NCBI RefSeq assembly: GCF_022662305.1
Contig: NZ_JAKNQH010000008.1
Span: forward strand, 1-64,000
DNA length: 64,000 bases
From: Sphingomonas sp. BAUL-RG-20F-R05-02
GTDB lineage: Bacteria > Pseudomonadota > Alphaproteobacteria > Sphingomonadales > Sphingomonadaceae
Reading direction: 5' to 3'
Shown here: positions 47,355-57,759 of the stretch, piece after piece
Position numbering within the stretch: position 1 is the stretch's first letter
Layout: every line of letters starts with the position of its first letter
The notes under the pieces: model-generated
The model's database searches: none
What the model was told of the DNA's origin: nothing
Seen by the model: the letters and a program-made list of their open reading frames with translations, nothing else
Program-made: the position numbers and the translations under genes

Positions 47355-49438
47355 CCGAACGCACCGTGAATGAACCAGGCAAGGTCGCCGGTCTCGGCCC
47401 GCTCGCCATCGCCGCGACGGAACAGCCAGAAGCGATGGCCGATTTCGTCCTCGACCTGAAAATAGTCGCGGACCAGTTGCGCCTCCGCGGTGCGATGCCA
47501 CCATTCGCCGAGGATGCGTTCCGGCCCGTCGGCACGGACGATCCGGTGCGTCTGCCCGCGCCAGGTGAAGCGGCGCGGCGGCTGGTCGGGCAGTTCGGCG
47601 ATGACATGATCGAGCTGTTCGGGCCGCCGCAGTAGGCGCGCCGGACGCGGCCAGCGTGGATGCCAGGGGTGCAGATCGACACCGCGATCGAGTTGACGGA
47701 TGTCGTCCGACTTGAGGCGAGGGCCGGCACGCGGCGCCTCGCTCATGGGCGGCGCGGGTGCAAGCGAGCGTTCGGGCACATCGCTTTCGACCGCGCGCAT
47801 CCGCCATAGCCGCGCATCGCCGATGCGGTTGGCGAGCGTATCGACGAGGGGAGCAAGGTCGGCGGGTCGATCCTCCAGCCGTTCGTCGAACGGCTGCGCA
47901 TCGAGCCGGTCGGCACGGCGGACGTGGAGCGCGAGCGCGTCGATGCCGTAGCCCGGGGCGATCTCCTCGATACGGCGGGTGATGAGACGCAGCATGTGTG
48001 CGCCATCGCGGCTTGGCCGGGCGAGGCCGATGTGGAGGCGCTGCGGTATGCCGTCGATGCGATCGGCAACGAGTTCGATTCGCCGTGCCCCCTGCCCGAC
48101 CTGCGCAAGCGCGGTGACGAGGCGCGGCATCAGTACACCAAGCCAATGCGCAATCGCCTCGGCCGTGGCGATCGGCTCCATAAAGCGCTGCTCGACCAAG
48201 ATCGGCTCGGGCGGAACGACCGGATCGAGCGGCTCGGCGACACGCCCGCTCGCCTGATCGATGCGGGTGACGAGCGCGTCTCCGAACCGGCGCACGAGGG
48301 GCGCGCGCGGCATTGCGACAAGCTGGCCGATTGTATTCACACCAAGGTGAACAAGCGCATCGACCGCACCGGCATCGAGACGGAGCGCGGCGAGGGGCAA
48401 GCCGGCAATCGCCTCGACATGACGCGTGGGCGGCACGATGCTGCACCCCCGTCCACCGAACCGCGCCATCGCCCAAGCCGCACCCGCCGTGTCCGCCACC
48501 GCGATCCGCGCGGTGAAGCCCAGTCGCCCAAGCAGTCGAACAATGCGCTGCGCCATCCGGGCCTCACCGCCGAACAGATGCGCGGAGCCGGTGATATCGA
48601 GCATCAGCCCGTCCGCATCCCCCCCGTCCGTTGTGGAAAGCGCAGTGAGCGGCGTCCAGCGGCGTGCCGCCGTGATGGCGAGGCGCAGCAGATCGGCGGC
48701 GTCACCTGCGGGATCGGCGTCGCGGATATCGAGTTCCGGCACCAGCGCACGGGCCTGCGTTATCGCCATGCCGGGGGCCAGGCCGAGCGCACGTGCGCCG
48801 GCGCAGGCTGCGGCGATGACGAGGCGGCTGCCCTGTTTGATGCTGGTGACGAGCGGGCGATCCTCACCGCTATGGCGGACCGGGGTCGGACGCTCGGGCA
48901 CGGCGATGTCACGCAATCTCGGACGCTGCAACGTCTCGCGTCCGGAAGAGTCCGGATGCCCGGCCATGCTGCGCGGGTCTGGCCCGAGCGATTTCGGAAC
49001 CGAGCCCGCCGGGCGGAAGGGTTGGCCCCCGGTCGCCTCGTCGGCACGCATCGCGCGGAACGGTGGTGCGGCCGCTTCGCTGCGACGGCCGAGGTCGCGA
49101 AACGGAGGCCGCTGGTGTGCGGGCAGAGCAGCGATCTGCGCTTCGACGTCTTCCCGAGCCCAGCGCGCGCCCGGACGCCAACCTCCGCCGCGAGGGACAG
49201 AGCATGTTTCCGCACGTTCGGCGGCAGCGGCTTTCTCGAGGGGGGTAGCGCCACGGCCAAAGCCCGTGTCGCCGGACAGCGCTTCGCGCCGCCGGCCGCC
49301 TTCGTCGCCGTGCGAAATAGCTGCGCTATTTGGTCTCGCGACGTCAGGCCGCCTCGACATAGACGTATCGATCTGCGTCATCCGTCGCAGCCGTTCGATC
49401 GACCAGTCGGGCAGGTAGAGCGAGGCGACCCGTTTCAT
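47351..49438 (-). CDS. imuB: ImuB, inactive Y-family polymerase subunit of the SOS cassette, with a long N-terminal insert
   Basis: A 695-residue Y-family protein. It starts MKRVASLYLPDWSIERLRRM, then about 170 residues (23-192) of Arg/Pro/Ala-rich low-complexity sequence intervene before the domain continues with RPLVTSIKQGSRLVIAAACAGARALGLAPGMAITQARALVP. The rest (ADPAGDAADLLRLAITAARRWTPLTAL...LMLDITGSAHLFGG and the helix-hairpin-helix GVNTIGQLVAMPRAPLVRRFG) is normal for ImuB, which is usually near 500 residues. It links DnaE2 to the sliding clamp and recruits ImuA. Start ATG 49438 lies inside imuA, which overlaps it by 95 bases. The stop overlaps dnaE2. Confidence 0.93.
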   Translation of the reverse strand: MKRVASLYLPDWSIERLRRMTQIDTSMSRRPDVARPNSAAISHGDEGGRRREALSGDTGFGRGATPLEKAAAAERAETCSVPRGGGWRPGARWAREDVEAQIAALPAHQRPPFRDLGRRSEAAAPPFRAMRADEATGGQPFRPAGSVPKSLGPDPRSMAGHPDSSGRETLQRPRLRDIAVPERPTPVRHSGEDRPLVTSIKQGSRLVIAAACAGARALGLAPGMAITQARALVPELDIRDADPAGDAADLLRLAITAARRWTPLTALSTTDGGDADGLMLDITGSAHLFGGEARMAQRIVRLLGRLGFTARIAVADTAGAAWAMARFGGRGCSIVPPTRHVEAIAGLPLAALRLDAGAVDALVHLGVNTIGQLVAMPRAPLVRRFGDALVTRIDQASGRVAEPLDPVVPPEPILVEQRFMEPIATAEAIAHWLGVLMPRLVTALAQVGQGARRIELVADRIDGIPQRLHIGLARPSRDGAHMLRLITRRIEEIAPGYGIDALALHVRRADRLDAQPFDERLEDRPADLAPLVDTLANRIGDARLWRMRAVESDVPERSLAPAPPMSEAPRAGPRLKSDDIRQLDRGVDLHPWHPRWPRPARLLRRPEQLDHVIAELPDQPPRRFTWRGQTHRIVRADGPERILGEWWHRTAEAQLVRDYFQVEDEIGHRFWLFRRGDGERAETGDLAWFIHGAFG

Positions 49439-50099
49439 CGCATGCCTCCATGATGGTTTGGAAAGGCTCGCCGCCGCGCTGGCGGACGAGGTCGATGTGC
49501 CAGCAGGCGCGCCCCACCCCCTCGACCGGCAGCGGCGTGGAGGGCGCGCTGCCGATCCGCCAGCGTGTGATTGCGGCGGAGGGGACGTGAAGCGGATTGC
49601 CGCCTTCCCTCGCATGGCGTTTCAGCAGCAGCGCGATGGTCTTGCCGCCTTCCGCCGCCAGTTGCAGGCGGCGCGTATTGGGCATGGCGGCGCGCTTGAC
49701 CTCGCCGATCACCGCACCGAGGCCACGGTGCCGCAGCCCCTCCTCCATTAGCGCCAGCACCTCGGCATCGTCGGCGGCCTCCGCATAAAGCACGCGGTCA
49801 GGATCGAGCCCGGCCTGATACAGGCCCGGCGCGAACAGATCACGCCGGCGTACCACCCACAATACCGGCCCCCATGCCCGCGCGGCGGCGCCCGCCATGA
49901 ACAGCGTCGCAGCGGCATCGTCGCCGGGATTCGGGCTGGCGGCGGCAACCTCATGCAACGAATCGAGCCGCAAACCGCCGCCCGCGATCCGCTCGTCGAG
50001 CGCCGCCACACCGAACGGCAACACCGGGCGACGCTTGTAGCCGTCGCCCTGGATCGCTCGCAGGCTTTCGCGCAATTCTGCTATAGTGGCTGACGACAC
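49344..50099 (-). CDS. imuA: ImuA, RecA-like protein of the SOS cassette
   Basis: A 251-residue ImuA/SulA-like protein, first gene of the imuA-imuB-dnaE2 operon. It resembles a RecA fold without an intact Walker A: VLPFGVAALDERIAGGGLRLDSLHEV, LFMAGAAARAWGPVLWVVRRRDLFAPGL, GLDPDRVLYAEAADDAEVLALMEEGLRHRGLGAVIGEV and RRLQLAAEGGKTIALLL. Residues 161-171 (RHAREGGNPLH) look like a palindromic repeat translated in frame. Start is GTG 50099. The 3' end overlaps imuB by 95 bases, unusually long. A LexA box lies just upstream. Confidence 0.9.
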   Translation of the reverse strand: MSSATIAELRESLRAIQGDGYKRRPVLPFGVAALDERIAGGGLRLDSLHEVAAASPNPGDDAAATLFMAGAAARAWGPVLWVVRRRDLFAPGLYQAGLDPDRVLYAEAADDAEVLALMEEGLRHRGLGAVIGEVKRAAMPNTRRLQLAAEGGKTIALLLKRHAREGGNPLHVPSAAITRWRIGSAPSTPLPVEGVGRACWHIDLVRQRGGEPFQTIMEACDETGRLALPARLVDRTAATDDADRYVYVEAA

Positions 50100-50119
50100 G
50101 ATTCGACTCGCTGCTAACT

Positions 50120-50134
50120 GTTCCTATTTTGTTC
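50120..50134 (-). promoter_or_regulatory. LexA box of the imuA-imuB-dnaE2 operon
   Basis: GTTC-N7-GTTC is a direct repeat (50120-50123 and 50131-50134), exactly the alphaproteobacterial LexA recognition pattern. It lies 20-35 bases upstream of the imuA start codon on the minus strand, in an A/T-rich stretch, so it predicts SOS induction of the cassette. LexA itself is not in the window. Confidence 0.88.
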
Positions 50135-50265
50135 TGTTTTGATGCGGCGAGTCAATGGCCTTGCGCAACGGAGATCTAGCAAAGCCGGTTGAAATATAAT
50201 AACAACAGTGCACAAGATGATTTCGGGCGCTGATGAAGGCGATCCGAACCGAAGCCGGAGATGTG

Positions 50266-51552
50266 ATGTCCAGCGACCGTCAAGGCGCGAACCTGCCCCC
50301 CCTCTCGCTGTACGTGCCGGAGCCGCGCTTCCGACCGGGCGATGCGGTTGATTTCACGCAGGTAAAGCTGCCCCCAGCCGGCCAGGCGCGTCGGCCCGAC
50401 ACCGCCGACCGCGCCGAGGATTTTACCGACCTTGCCTATGATCTCGTGCGCGTGCTGGACGAGGATGGACAGGCGGTCGGTCCGTGGAACCCGCGACTCG
50501 ACCCCGATACGCTGCGCGGCATGCTGCGCAGCATGGCGACCGTGCGTGCGTTCGACGAACGCATGTTCCGCGCGCAGCGACAGGGCAAGACCAGCTTCTA
50601 CATGAAGTGCACCGGTGAGGAAGCAGTGGCCGTGTCCGCCGCGTTCGCGCTCGATCGTGACGACATGTGCTTCCCGTCGTACCGCCAGCAGGGCCTGCTC
50701 ATCGCGCGCGGCTGGGATTTGGTCGACATGATGAACCAGATCTATTCTAACAAGGGCGACCGGCTGCAGGGCAAGCAGTTGCCGATCATGTATTCGGTCA
50801 AGGAGGCGTCGTTCTTCTCGATCTCGGGCAACCTCACCACGCAATATCCGCAAGCGGTCGGCTGGGCGATGGCGAGCGCAGCCAAGGGTGACACCCGCAT
50901 CGCCGCCGCCTGGTGCGGCGAGGGATCGACCGCCGAGGGTGACTTCCACTCGGCCTGCACCTTCGCCAGCGTGTACCGCGCGCCGGTGATCTTCAACGTC
51001 GTCAACAACCAGTGGGCGATCTCGAGCTTTTCCGGGTTTGCCGGCGCGGAGGCGACGACCTTTGCGGCGCGCGCGATCGGCTATGGCATCGCGGGCCTGC
51101 GGGTCGACGGTAACGATGCGCTTGCGGTCTATGCCGCCACTGCCTGGGCGGCGGAGCGCGCCCGCACGAACCAGGGACCGACCCTGATCGAGCATTTCAC
51201 CTACCGTGTCGAAGGCCATTCCACCTCGGACGATCCCGGCCAGTACCGTTCCGCCGGCGAGGCGAGCGCATGGCCGCTCGGTGATCCGGTTACGCGGTTG
51301 AAGAACCACCTCATCGCACTCGGCGAGTGGGACGAGGAGCGGCACGTCGCGCAGGACAAGGACGTCGCCGAAATGGTCCGCGCCGCTCAGAAGGCGGCCG
51401 AAGCGAACGGCATCCTCGGCCACGGGCTGCACCAGCCGCTCGACACGCTGTTCGACGGCGTGTTCGAGGAAATGCCGTGGCACTTACGCGAGCAACAGGC
51501 ACAGATGATGGCGGAAGAGACGGCAAGCGGCCGTCCGTGGGCGCGCAAGTGA
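50266..51552 (+). CDS. Branched-chain 2-oxoacid dehydrogenase E1 alpha subunit
   Basis: A 428-residue thiamine-diphosphate-dependent E1 alpha that decarboxylates the 2-oxo acids of Val, Leu and Ile. It has the family lead TLRGMLRSMATVRAFDERMFRAQRQGKTSFYMKCTGEEAVAVSAAFAL. The ThDP-binding motif follows, with AWCGEGSTAEGDFHSACTFASVYRAPVIFNVVNNQWAIS (GDG/NN type), and the phosphorylation-loop-like VEGHSTSDDPGQYRS. An N-terminal part of about 80 residues (LPPLSLYVPEPRFRPGD) matches the bacterial BkdA1 subgroup rather than PdhA. ATG 50266 has CCGGAG at the right distance; the frame opens at 50233. Confidence 0.93.
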   Translation: MSSDRQGANLPPLSLYVPEPRFRPGDAVDFTQVKLPPAGQARRPDTADRAEDFTDLAYDLVRVLDEDGQAVGPWNPRLDPDTLRGMLRSMATVRAFDERMFRAQRQGKTSFYMKCTGEEAVAVSAAFALDRDDMCFPSYRQQGLLIARGWDLVDMMNQIYSNKGDRLQGKQLPIMYSVKEASFFSISGNLTTQYPQAVGWAMASAAKGDTRIAAAWCGEGSTAEGDFHSACTFASVYRAPVIFNVVNNQWAISSFSGFAGAEATTFAARAIGYGIAGLRVDGNDALAVYAATAWAAERARTNQGPTLIEHFTYRVEGHSTSDDPGQYRSAGEASAWPLGDPVTRLKNHLIALGEWDEERHVAQDKDVAEMVRAAQKAAEANGILGHGLHQPLDTLFDGVFEEMPWHLREQQAQMMAEETASGRPWARK

Positions 51553-52601
51553 TGGCTGAGGACGCAAACGTGCAGGCTACCGAACCCACCACGCGCATGA
51601 ACATGATCCAGGCGATCAACTCCGCGATGGCGGTGATGATGGAGCGCGACCCCGCCGTGATCGTGATGGGCGAGGATGTCGGCTATTTCGGCGGCGTGTT
51701 CCGCGCAACCGCCGGGCTTCAGGCCAAGTTCGGCAAGACCCGCGTGTTCGACACGCCGATCACCGAATGCGGCATCATCGGCGTCGCGGTCGGGATGGGC
51801 GCCTATGGCCTGCGCCCGGTGCCGGAAATCCAGTTCGCCGATTACATCTACCCCGCGCTCGACCAGTTGGTGAGCGAGGCGGCGCGGCTGCGCTATCGCT
51901 CAGCCGGTGAGTTCATCGCGCCGATCACGGTGCGATCGCCGTTCGGCGGCGGCATCTTCGGCGGCCAGACCCATTCGCAAAGCCCCGAGGGCATCTTCAC
52001 CCACGTCTCGGGCATCAAGACGGTGATCCCCTCGACGCCGTACGACGCCAAGGGGCTCCTGATCGCCGCGATCGAGGACAACGACCCCACGCTGTTTTTC
52101 GAGCCAAAGCGCATCTACAACGGCCCGTTCGACGGCCATTGGGACAAGCCGACGCAGAACTGGTCGCAGCATCCCGCCGGCGCGGTGCCGGAGGGCTATT
52201 ACAAGATCCCGCTCGGCAAGGCGAACGTGGTGCGCGAGGGGGAGGCGCTGACCGTGCTGGTCTATGGCACGATGGTGCACGTCGCCTCCGCCGTCATCGC
52301 CGAAGCGGGCGTCGATGCCGAGATCATCGACCTGCGCACTTTGGTGCCGCTCGATATCGAGACGATCGAGGCATCGGTGAAGAAGACCGGGCGTTGTATG
52401 ATCATCCACGAGGCGACGCGCACCGGCGGGTTCGGCGCGGAGCTGTCGGCCTTGGTGCAGGAGCGCTGCTTCTACCACCTTGAGGCGCCGATCGAACGCG
52501 TTACCGGCTTCGACACGCCCTACCCGCACAGCCTCGAATGGGCGTATTTCCCCGGTCCGGTGCGGATCGGCGAAGCGCTCAAGAAGGTGATGCGCGATTA
52601 G
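51552..52601 (+). CDS. Branched-chain 2-oxoacid dehydrogenase E1 beta subunit
   Basis: A 349-residue partner of E1 alpha. It has TRMNMIQAINSAMAVMMERDPAVIVMGEDVGYFGGVFRATAGLQAKFGKTRVFDTPITECGIIGVAVGMGAYGLRPVPEIQFADY, then the ThDP-domain residues GGGIFGGQTHSQSPEGIFTHVSGIKTVIPSTPYDAKGLL and the C-terminal transketolase domain (VEREGEALTVLVYGTMVHVA; VITGFDTPYPHSLEWAYFPGPVRI). The ATG shares its first base with the E1 alpha stop (TGATG), so equal amounts of the two subunits are expected. E1 is an alpha2-beta2 tetramer. Confidence 0.95.
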   Translation: MAEDANVQATEPTTRMNMIQAINSAMAVMMERDPAVIVMGEDVGYFGGVFRATAGLQAKFGKTRVFDTPITECGIIGVAVGMGAYGLRPVPEIQFADYIYPALDQLVSEAARLRYRSAGEFIAPITVRSPFGGGIFGGQTHSQSPEGIFTHVSGIKTVIPSTPYDAKGLLIAAIEDNDPTLFFEPKRIYNGPFDGHWDKPTQNWSQHPAGAVPEGYYKIPLGKANVVREGEALTVLVYGTMVHVASAVIAEAGVDAEIIDLRTLVPLDIETIEASVKKTGRCMIIHEATRTGGFGAELSALVQERCFYHLEAPIERVTGFDTPYPHSLEWAYFPGPVRIGEALKKVMRD

Positions 52602-52657
52602 GGATGGGTTCCCATCCCCTTGTGTTTCCAGATTTCGCTCGAACAAACGGATTTGAA

Positions 52658-53998
52658 ATGGCGCGTTTCACCTTCAAGCTGCCCGATATCGGTGAAGGCA
52701 TTTCCGAGGCGGAGATCGTCGCGTGGCACATCGCCGTGGGCGACCGGGTCGAGGAGGACCAGCGTGTCGCCGACATGATGACCGACAAGGCGACGGTCGA
52801 GATGGAATCGCCGGTGTCCGGCGTTGTCGTCGAACTGGCGGGCGAGGTCGGCAAACAGGTGTCGATCGGCGCGGCGCTGGTGGTGATCGAAACTGACGCG
52901 GTCGACGTCGGGGCCGAAGAAGCGCCCGCGCTCGGACCGATCGATCTGGTCGATCCGACGGAGCAGGTGTTCGAGGCGGAGAACCCCGGTGTCGAGGAGG
53001 TTCTCGCACCCGCGCACTCCCCGGCACAGGCATCGGTGCCGTCTGAGGGGGCTGAACCCGAAGCGCCGCGTCCCGCTGCCGCAGATGCTGGCCCGCGGTC
53101 TGCACCGGGCAAGGCAGACGAGGCGAAGGCGCCGGCGACCGTATTAGCCTCGCCTGCGGTACGCGACCGCGCCAGGACGCTCGGCGTGGATCTCGCGCAG
53201 GTGAAGCCAGCCGAGGGCGAGCGTATCCGCCATGCCGATCTCGACGCATTCCTGCGCTACGGCTCCGCACAGGGCTATCACGCTCCACACGCGAACCGCG
53301 CACGCGCCGACGAGACGGTAAAGGTGATCGGCATGCGCCGCCGCATCGCCGAGAACATGGCGGCGTCGAAACGCGCGATCCCGCACTTCACCTATGTCGA
53401 CGAGATTGATGTCACCGCGTTGGAGGACATGCGCGCCGACCTCAACGACAATCGCGGCGACCGCCCCAAACTGACCATGCTGCCGCTATTGATCGCGGCG
53501 ATCTGCAAGACGATCCCCGCCTTCCCGATGCTCAACGCCCGCTATGATGACGAAGCCGGCGTGGTCACGCGTCACGGCGCGGTGCATCTCGGCATGGCGA
53601 CGCAGACCGACGCGGGGCTGATGGTGCCGGTGATCCGCGACGCGCAGGATCGTAACGTCTGGCAGCTTGCCGCCGAGATCACGCGACTGGCGGAAGCCGC
53701 ACGGACCGGCAAGGCGACGAGTTCGGAACTGTCGGGATCGACGCTGACGGTCACGTCGCTGGGGCCGCTTGGCGGCGTTGCGACCACACCGGTCATCAAC
53801 CGGCCGGAGGTGGCGATCATCGGCCCGAACAAGATCGTCGAGCGGCCGGTGTTCCGGGGCGACGACATCGTGCGGGCGAAACTGATGAACCTGTCGATCA
53901 GTTGCGATCACCGCGTGGTCGACGGCTGGGACGCGGCGAGCTTCGTGCAGGCGCTGAAGCGGTATCTCGAAACGCCGGTGCTGCTGTTCGCCGACTGA
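52658..53998 (+). CDS. Dihydrolipoamide acyltransferase (E2) of the branched-chain dehydrogenase complex
   Basis: A 446-residue core subunit. Residues 1-80 form a lipoyl domain with the lipoylation Lys in MMTDKATVEM. An Ala/Pro/Glu-rich linker follows, then the E3/E1-binding domain (about 165-205, ASPAVRDRARTLGVDLAQVKPAEGERIRHADL). The catalytic domain (about 215-446) has the active site ISCDHRVVDGWDAA. ATG 52658 follows the E1 beta stop by about 55 bases. No E3 (lipoamide dehydrogenase) gene completes the operon here. The hairpin at 54045 may mark the end of the transcript. Confidence 0.94.
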   Translation: MARFTFKLPDIGEGISEAEIVAWHIAVGDRVEEDQRVADMMTDKATVEMESPVSGVVVELAGEVGKQVSIGAALVVIETDAVDVGAEEAPALGPIDLVDPTEQVFEAENPGVEEVLAPAHSPAQASVPSEGAEPEAPRPAAADAGPRSAPGKADEAKAPATVLASPAVRDRARTLGVDLAQVKPAEGERIRHADLDAFLRYGSAQGYHAPHANRARADETVKVIGMRRRIAENMAASKRAIPHFTYVDEIDVTALEDMRADLNDNRGDRPKLTMLPLLIAAICKTIPAFPMLNARYDDEAGVVTRHGAVHLGMATQTDAGLMVPVIRDAQDRNVWQLAAEITRLAEAARTGKATSSELSGSTLTVTSLGPLGGVATTPVINRPEVAIIGPNKIVERPVFRGDDIVRAKLMNLSISCDHRVVDGWDAASFVQALKRYLETPVLLFAD

Positions 53999-54044
53999 AC
54001 GGCGATTGGCGCGCCGTTGAACAGGCCGCACTCTCAAATGTGAC

Positions 54045-54072
54045 GCCGCCCCGGTAACACCCCCGGGGCGGC
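54045..54072. terminator. Stem-loop between the convergent E2 and small membrane-protein genes
   Basis: A perfect 10-bp stem GCCGCCCCGG (54045-54054) / CCGGGGCGGC (54063-54072) with an eight-base loop. No run of T follows on either strand, so termination is uncertain, but the position between two converging genes fits a shared terminator or transcript end. Confidence 0.55.
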
Positions 54073-54087
54073 CATCACGTTTGCCGG

Positions 54088-54234
54088 TTATAAGGAGCGG
54101 CGACCGGTGATGAGTTGGAAGATCACGACGATCACGGCGATCACCAGCAGGATGTGGATAAGCCCGCCGCCGATATGGATCGCGAAGCCAAGCAGCCACA
54201 GCACGACGAGAATGACGGCGATTGTCCAAAGCAT
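54088..54234 (-). CDS. Small two-helix membrane protein, lmo0937/DUF5670 family
   Basis: A 48-residue membrane protein, MLWTIAVILVVLWLLGFAI then HIGGGLIHILLVIAVIVVIFQLITGRRSL. The pattern (two hydrophobic helices with a Gly-rich turn between and a basic C-terminal tail) is the lmo0937/DUF5670 group, often found near stress genes. Its role is not known. ATG 54234 is preceded by GGGAGCC; the longer frame to 54303 would add a leader lacking that family's start. It lies downstream of the divergent/convergent gap next to E2. Confidence 0.8.
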   Translation of the reverse strand: MLWTIAVILVVLWLLGFAIHIGGGLIHILLVIAVIVVIFQLITGRRSL

Positions 54235-54312
54235 ATTGAGGCTCCCTCTAGTAATACCTGATCTGAACGTCGCGTGATGCAGAGCGTTCCGCCTGCGTGA
54301 CAAAAGCTTCGA

Positions 54313-55095
54313 TTAACCTGCCAACAGCCTTTGCACGTGCGCCGAGATCCGTCGTGCGACCCCGCGCGGCAGCAGGCGGACCGAACCCGCCATCGCCGCG
54401 TTCCTCGCGCCCGCCACCTTGATCGCCCTGCCCTGCGCGAGCGCCGCCATACCGTCGCGTACCACCGTCTCCGCATCGGCCGCGTTTTTCTCGAAGAAGC
54501 CGCTGCTGCCCATTCCGGCGATCCCCGCGAACTCGGTGCGGGTCGGGCCGGGGCATAGCGCCGTCACCCGCACGCCCTGCCCGCGCACCTCCTCGTGCAG
54601 CGCCTCGGAGAAGCTCAGCACGAATGCCTTGGTGGCGTAATAGACCGCCATGCCCGGTCCCGGCTGGAATGCTGCGGTCGAGGCAATGTTGAGGATGCCG
54701 CCACGCCGCTTCGCGACCATTCCCGGCAACACCGCATGCGTGAGTTCGACCAGCGCACGACAGTTCAGGTCGATCATCGCCGCCTGCACGGCGCCGTCAC
54801 TATCCGAAAGCGCACCGCGAACGCCTAAGCCGGCGTTGTTGGCGAGCGTATTCACCGTCAGCCCGCGTGCGGCGATCTCGCGCATCAGTTCAGGCACAGA
54901 CCCGGCCGCGCCGAGATCGCAGGCGATCACGTGCGCCGAAACGCCCGTGCTGGCGATCCTAGTCGCCAGCGCCTCCAGCCGCTCGGCCCGCCGCGCGACG
55001 AGTATCACGTCGTTGCCGGCCGCCGCCGCGCGTTCGGCGAACAGCGCGCCGAGCCCGGCCGATGCGCCGGTTATGAGCCAGGTGTCGCGTGCCAT
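54313..55095 (-). CDS. SDR-family NAD(P)-dependent oxidoreductase
   Basis: A 260-residue short-chain dehydrogenase/reductase. It has the Rossmann start WLITGASAGLGALFAERAAAAG (TGxxxGxG), LANNAGLG, the catalytic Ser in ILNIASTAAF and the pair YYATKAF (YxxxK). The C-terminal LCPGPTRTEF follows the classical SDR pattern. The substrate is unknown. ATG 55095 (MARDTW) is used instead of the 55119 frame opening. It is divergent from the rel/spoT gene with about 45 bases between starts. A final basic, Arg-rich helix (RLLPRGVARRISAHVQRLL) is typical of the SDR group annotated as DltE-like. Confidence 0.9.
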   Translation of the reverse strand: MARDTWLITGASAGLGALFAERAAAAGNDVILVARRAERLEALATRIASTGVSAHVIACDLGAAGSVPELMREIAARGLTVNTLANNAGLGVRGALSDSDGAVQAAMIDLNCRALVELTHAVLPGMVAKRRGGILNIASTAAFQPGPGMAVYYATKAFVLSFSEALHEEVRGQGVRVTALCPGPTRTEFAGIAGMGSSGFFEKNAADAETVVRDGMAALAQGRAIKVAGARNAAMAGSVRLLPRGVARRISAHVQRLLAG

Positions 55096-55139
55096 ATCGT
55101 CGTCTCCGTGTCGCCGCAAAGCGTTGCAACAACGCCACC

Positions 55140-57302
<2,163 letters not shown>

Positions 57303-57375
57303 CCGTGCCATGGGCCGCCCGCGCGCCGCGACCGATGCTTTTGCAGCCAGACCGGTTCGGGTCTACAAGCGCAAC

Positions 57376-57759
57376 ATGATCCGTTTGATGCCACGCCCCG
57401 CCCACCTGCTCGCGCTTGCCGCTGCGGCATGCTGTTGCCCGCTTCCGGGTTCAGCGCAGACACAGGCGGCACCGGAGACGGCGCAGCCGACCGCCGCGCC
57501 CGATGGCGACACGATCCGCCTCAGCGACGAACAGCGCGACAAGATCCTCGACAGCAACACCATCGAAAGCGCGGCGCGCGCGCGGGGCGAGATGGACGCC
57601 GGCGGCGCCCCCCTCTCGGGCATCCACGGCGAAGTCGGCGCGATGATCGGCTCGAACGGCACGCGTGGCATCTACGGCACGGCGGCGATCCCGCTGGGCG
57701 ACAATGCCGGCGCGGTGGTCTCGTTCGAAAACAGCCGTTACGGCTACCCCCGCCGCTAA
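57376..57759 (+). CDS. Secreted small protein of unknown function
   Basis: A 127-residue protein with a signal peptide (about 1-27, PAHLLALAAAACCCPLPGSAQ). The mature part carries QTQAAPETAQPTAAPDGD (disordered) and DTIRLSDEQRDKILDSNTIESAARARGEMDAGGAPLSGIHGEVGAMIGSNGTRGIYGTAAIPLGDNAGAVVSFENSRYGYPRR. The second half, with GEVGAMIGSNGTRGIYGTA, suggests a small beta structure of outer-membrane type. No family can be named. Its last four bases overlap the end of the convergent Rieske gene. It follows rel/spoT directly. Confidence 0.65.
   Translation: MIRLMPRPAHLLALAAAACCCPLPGSAQTQAAPETAQPTAAPDGDTIRLSDEQRDKILDSNTIESAARARGEMDAGGAPLSGIHGEVGAMIGSNGTRGIYGTAAIPLGDNAGAVVSFENSRYGYPRR

Noticed and set aside
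45147..47369. A 740-codon plus-strand frame opposite dnaE2
   Set aside because: It runs antisense to the catalytic core of dnaE2 and has no recognisable domain or ribosome-binding site.
47355..48476. N-terminal extension of dnaE2 into imuB
   Set aside because: The extra 374 codons are antisense-like and out of frame with imuB on the same strand, and the PHP domain begins exactly at GTG 47354.
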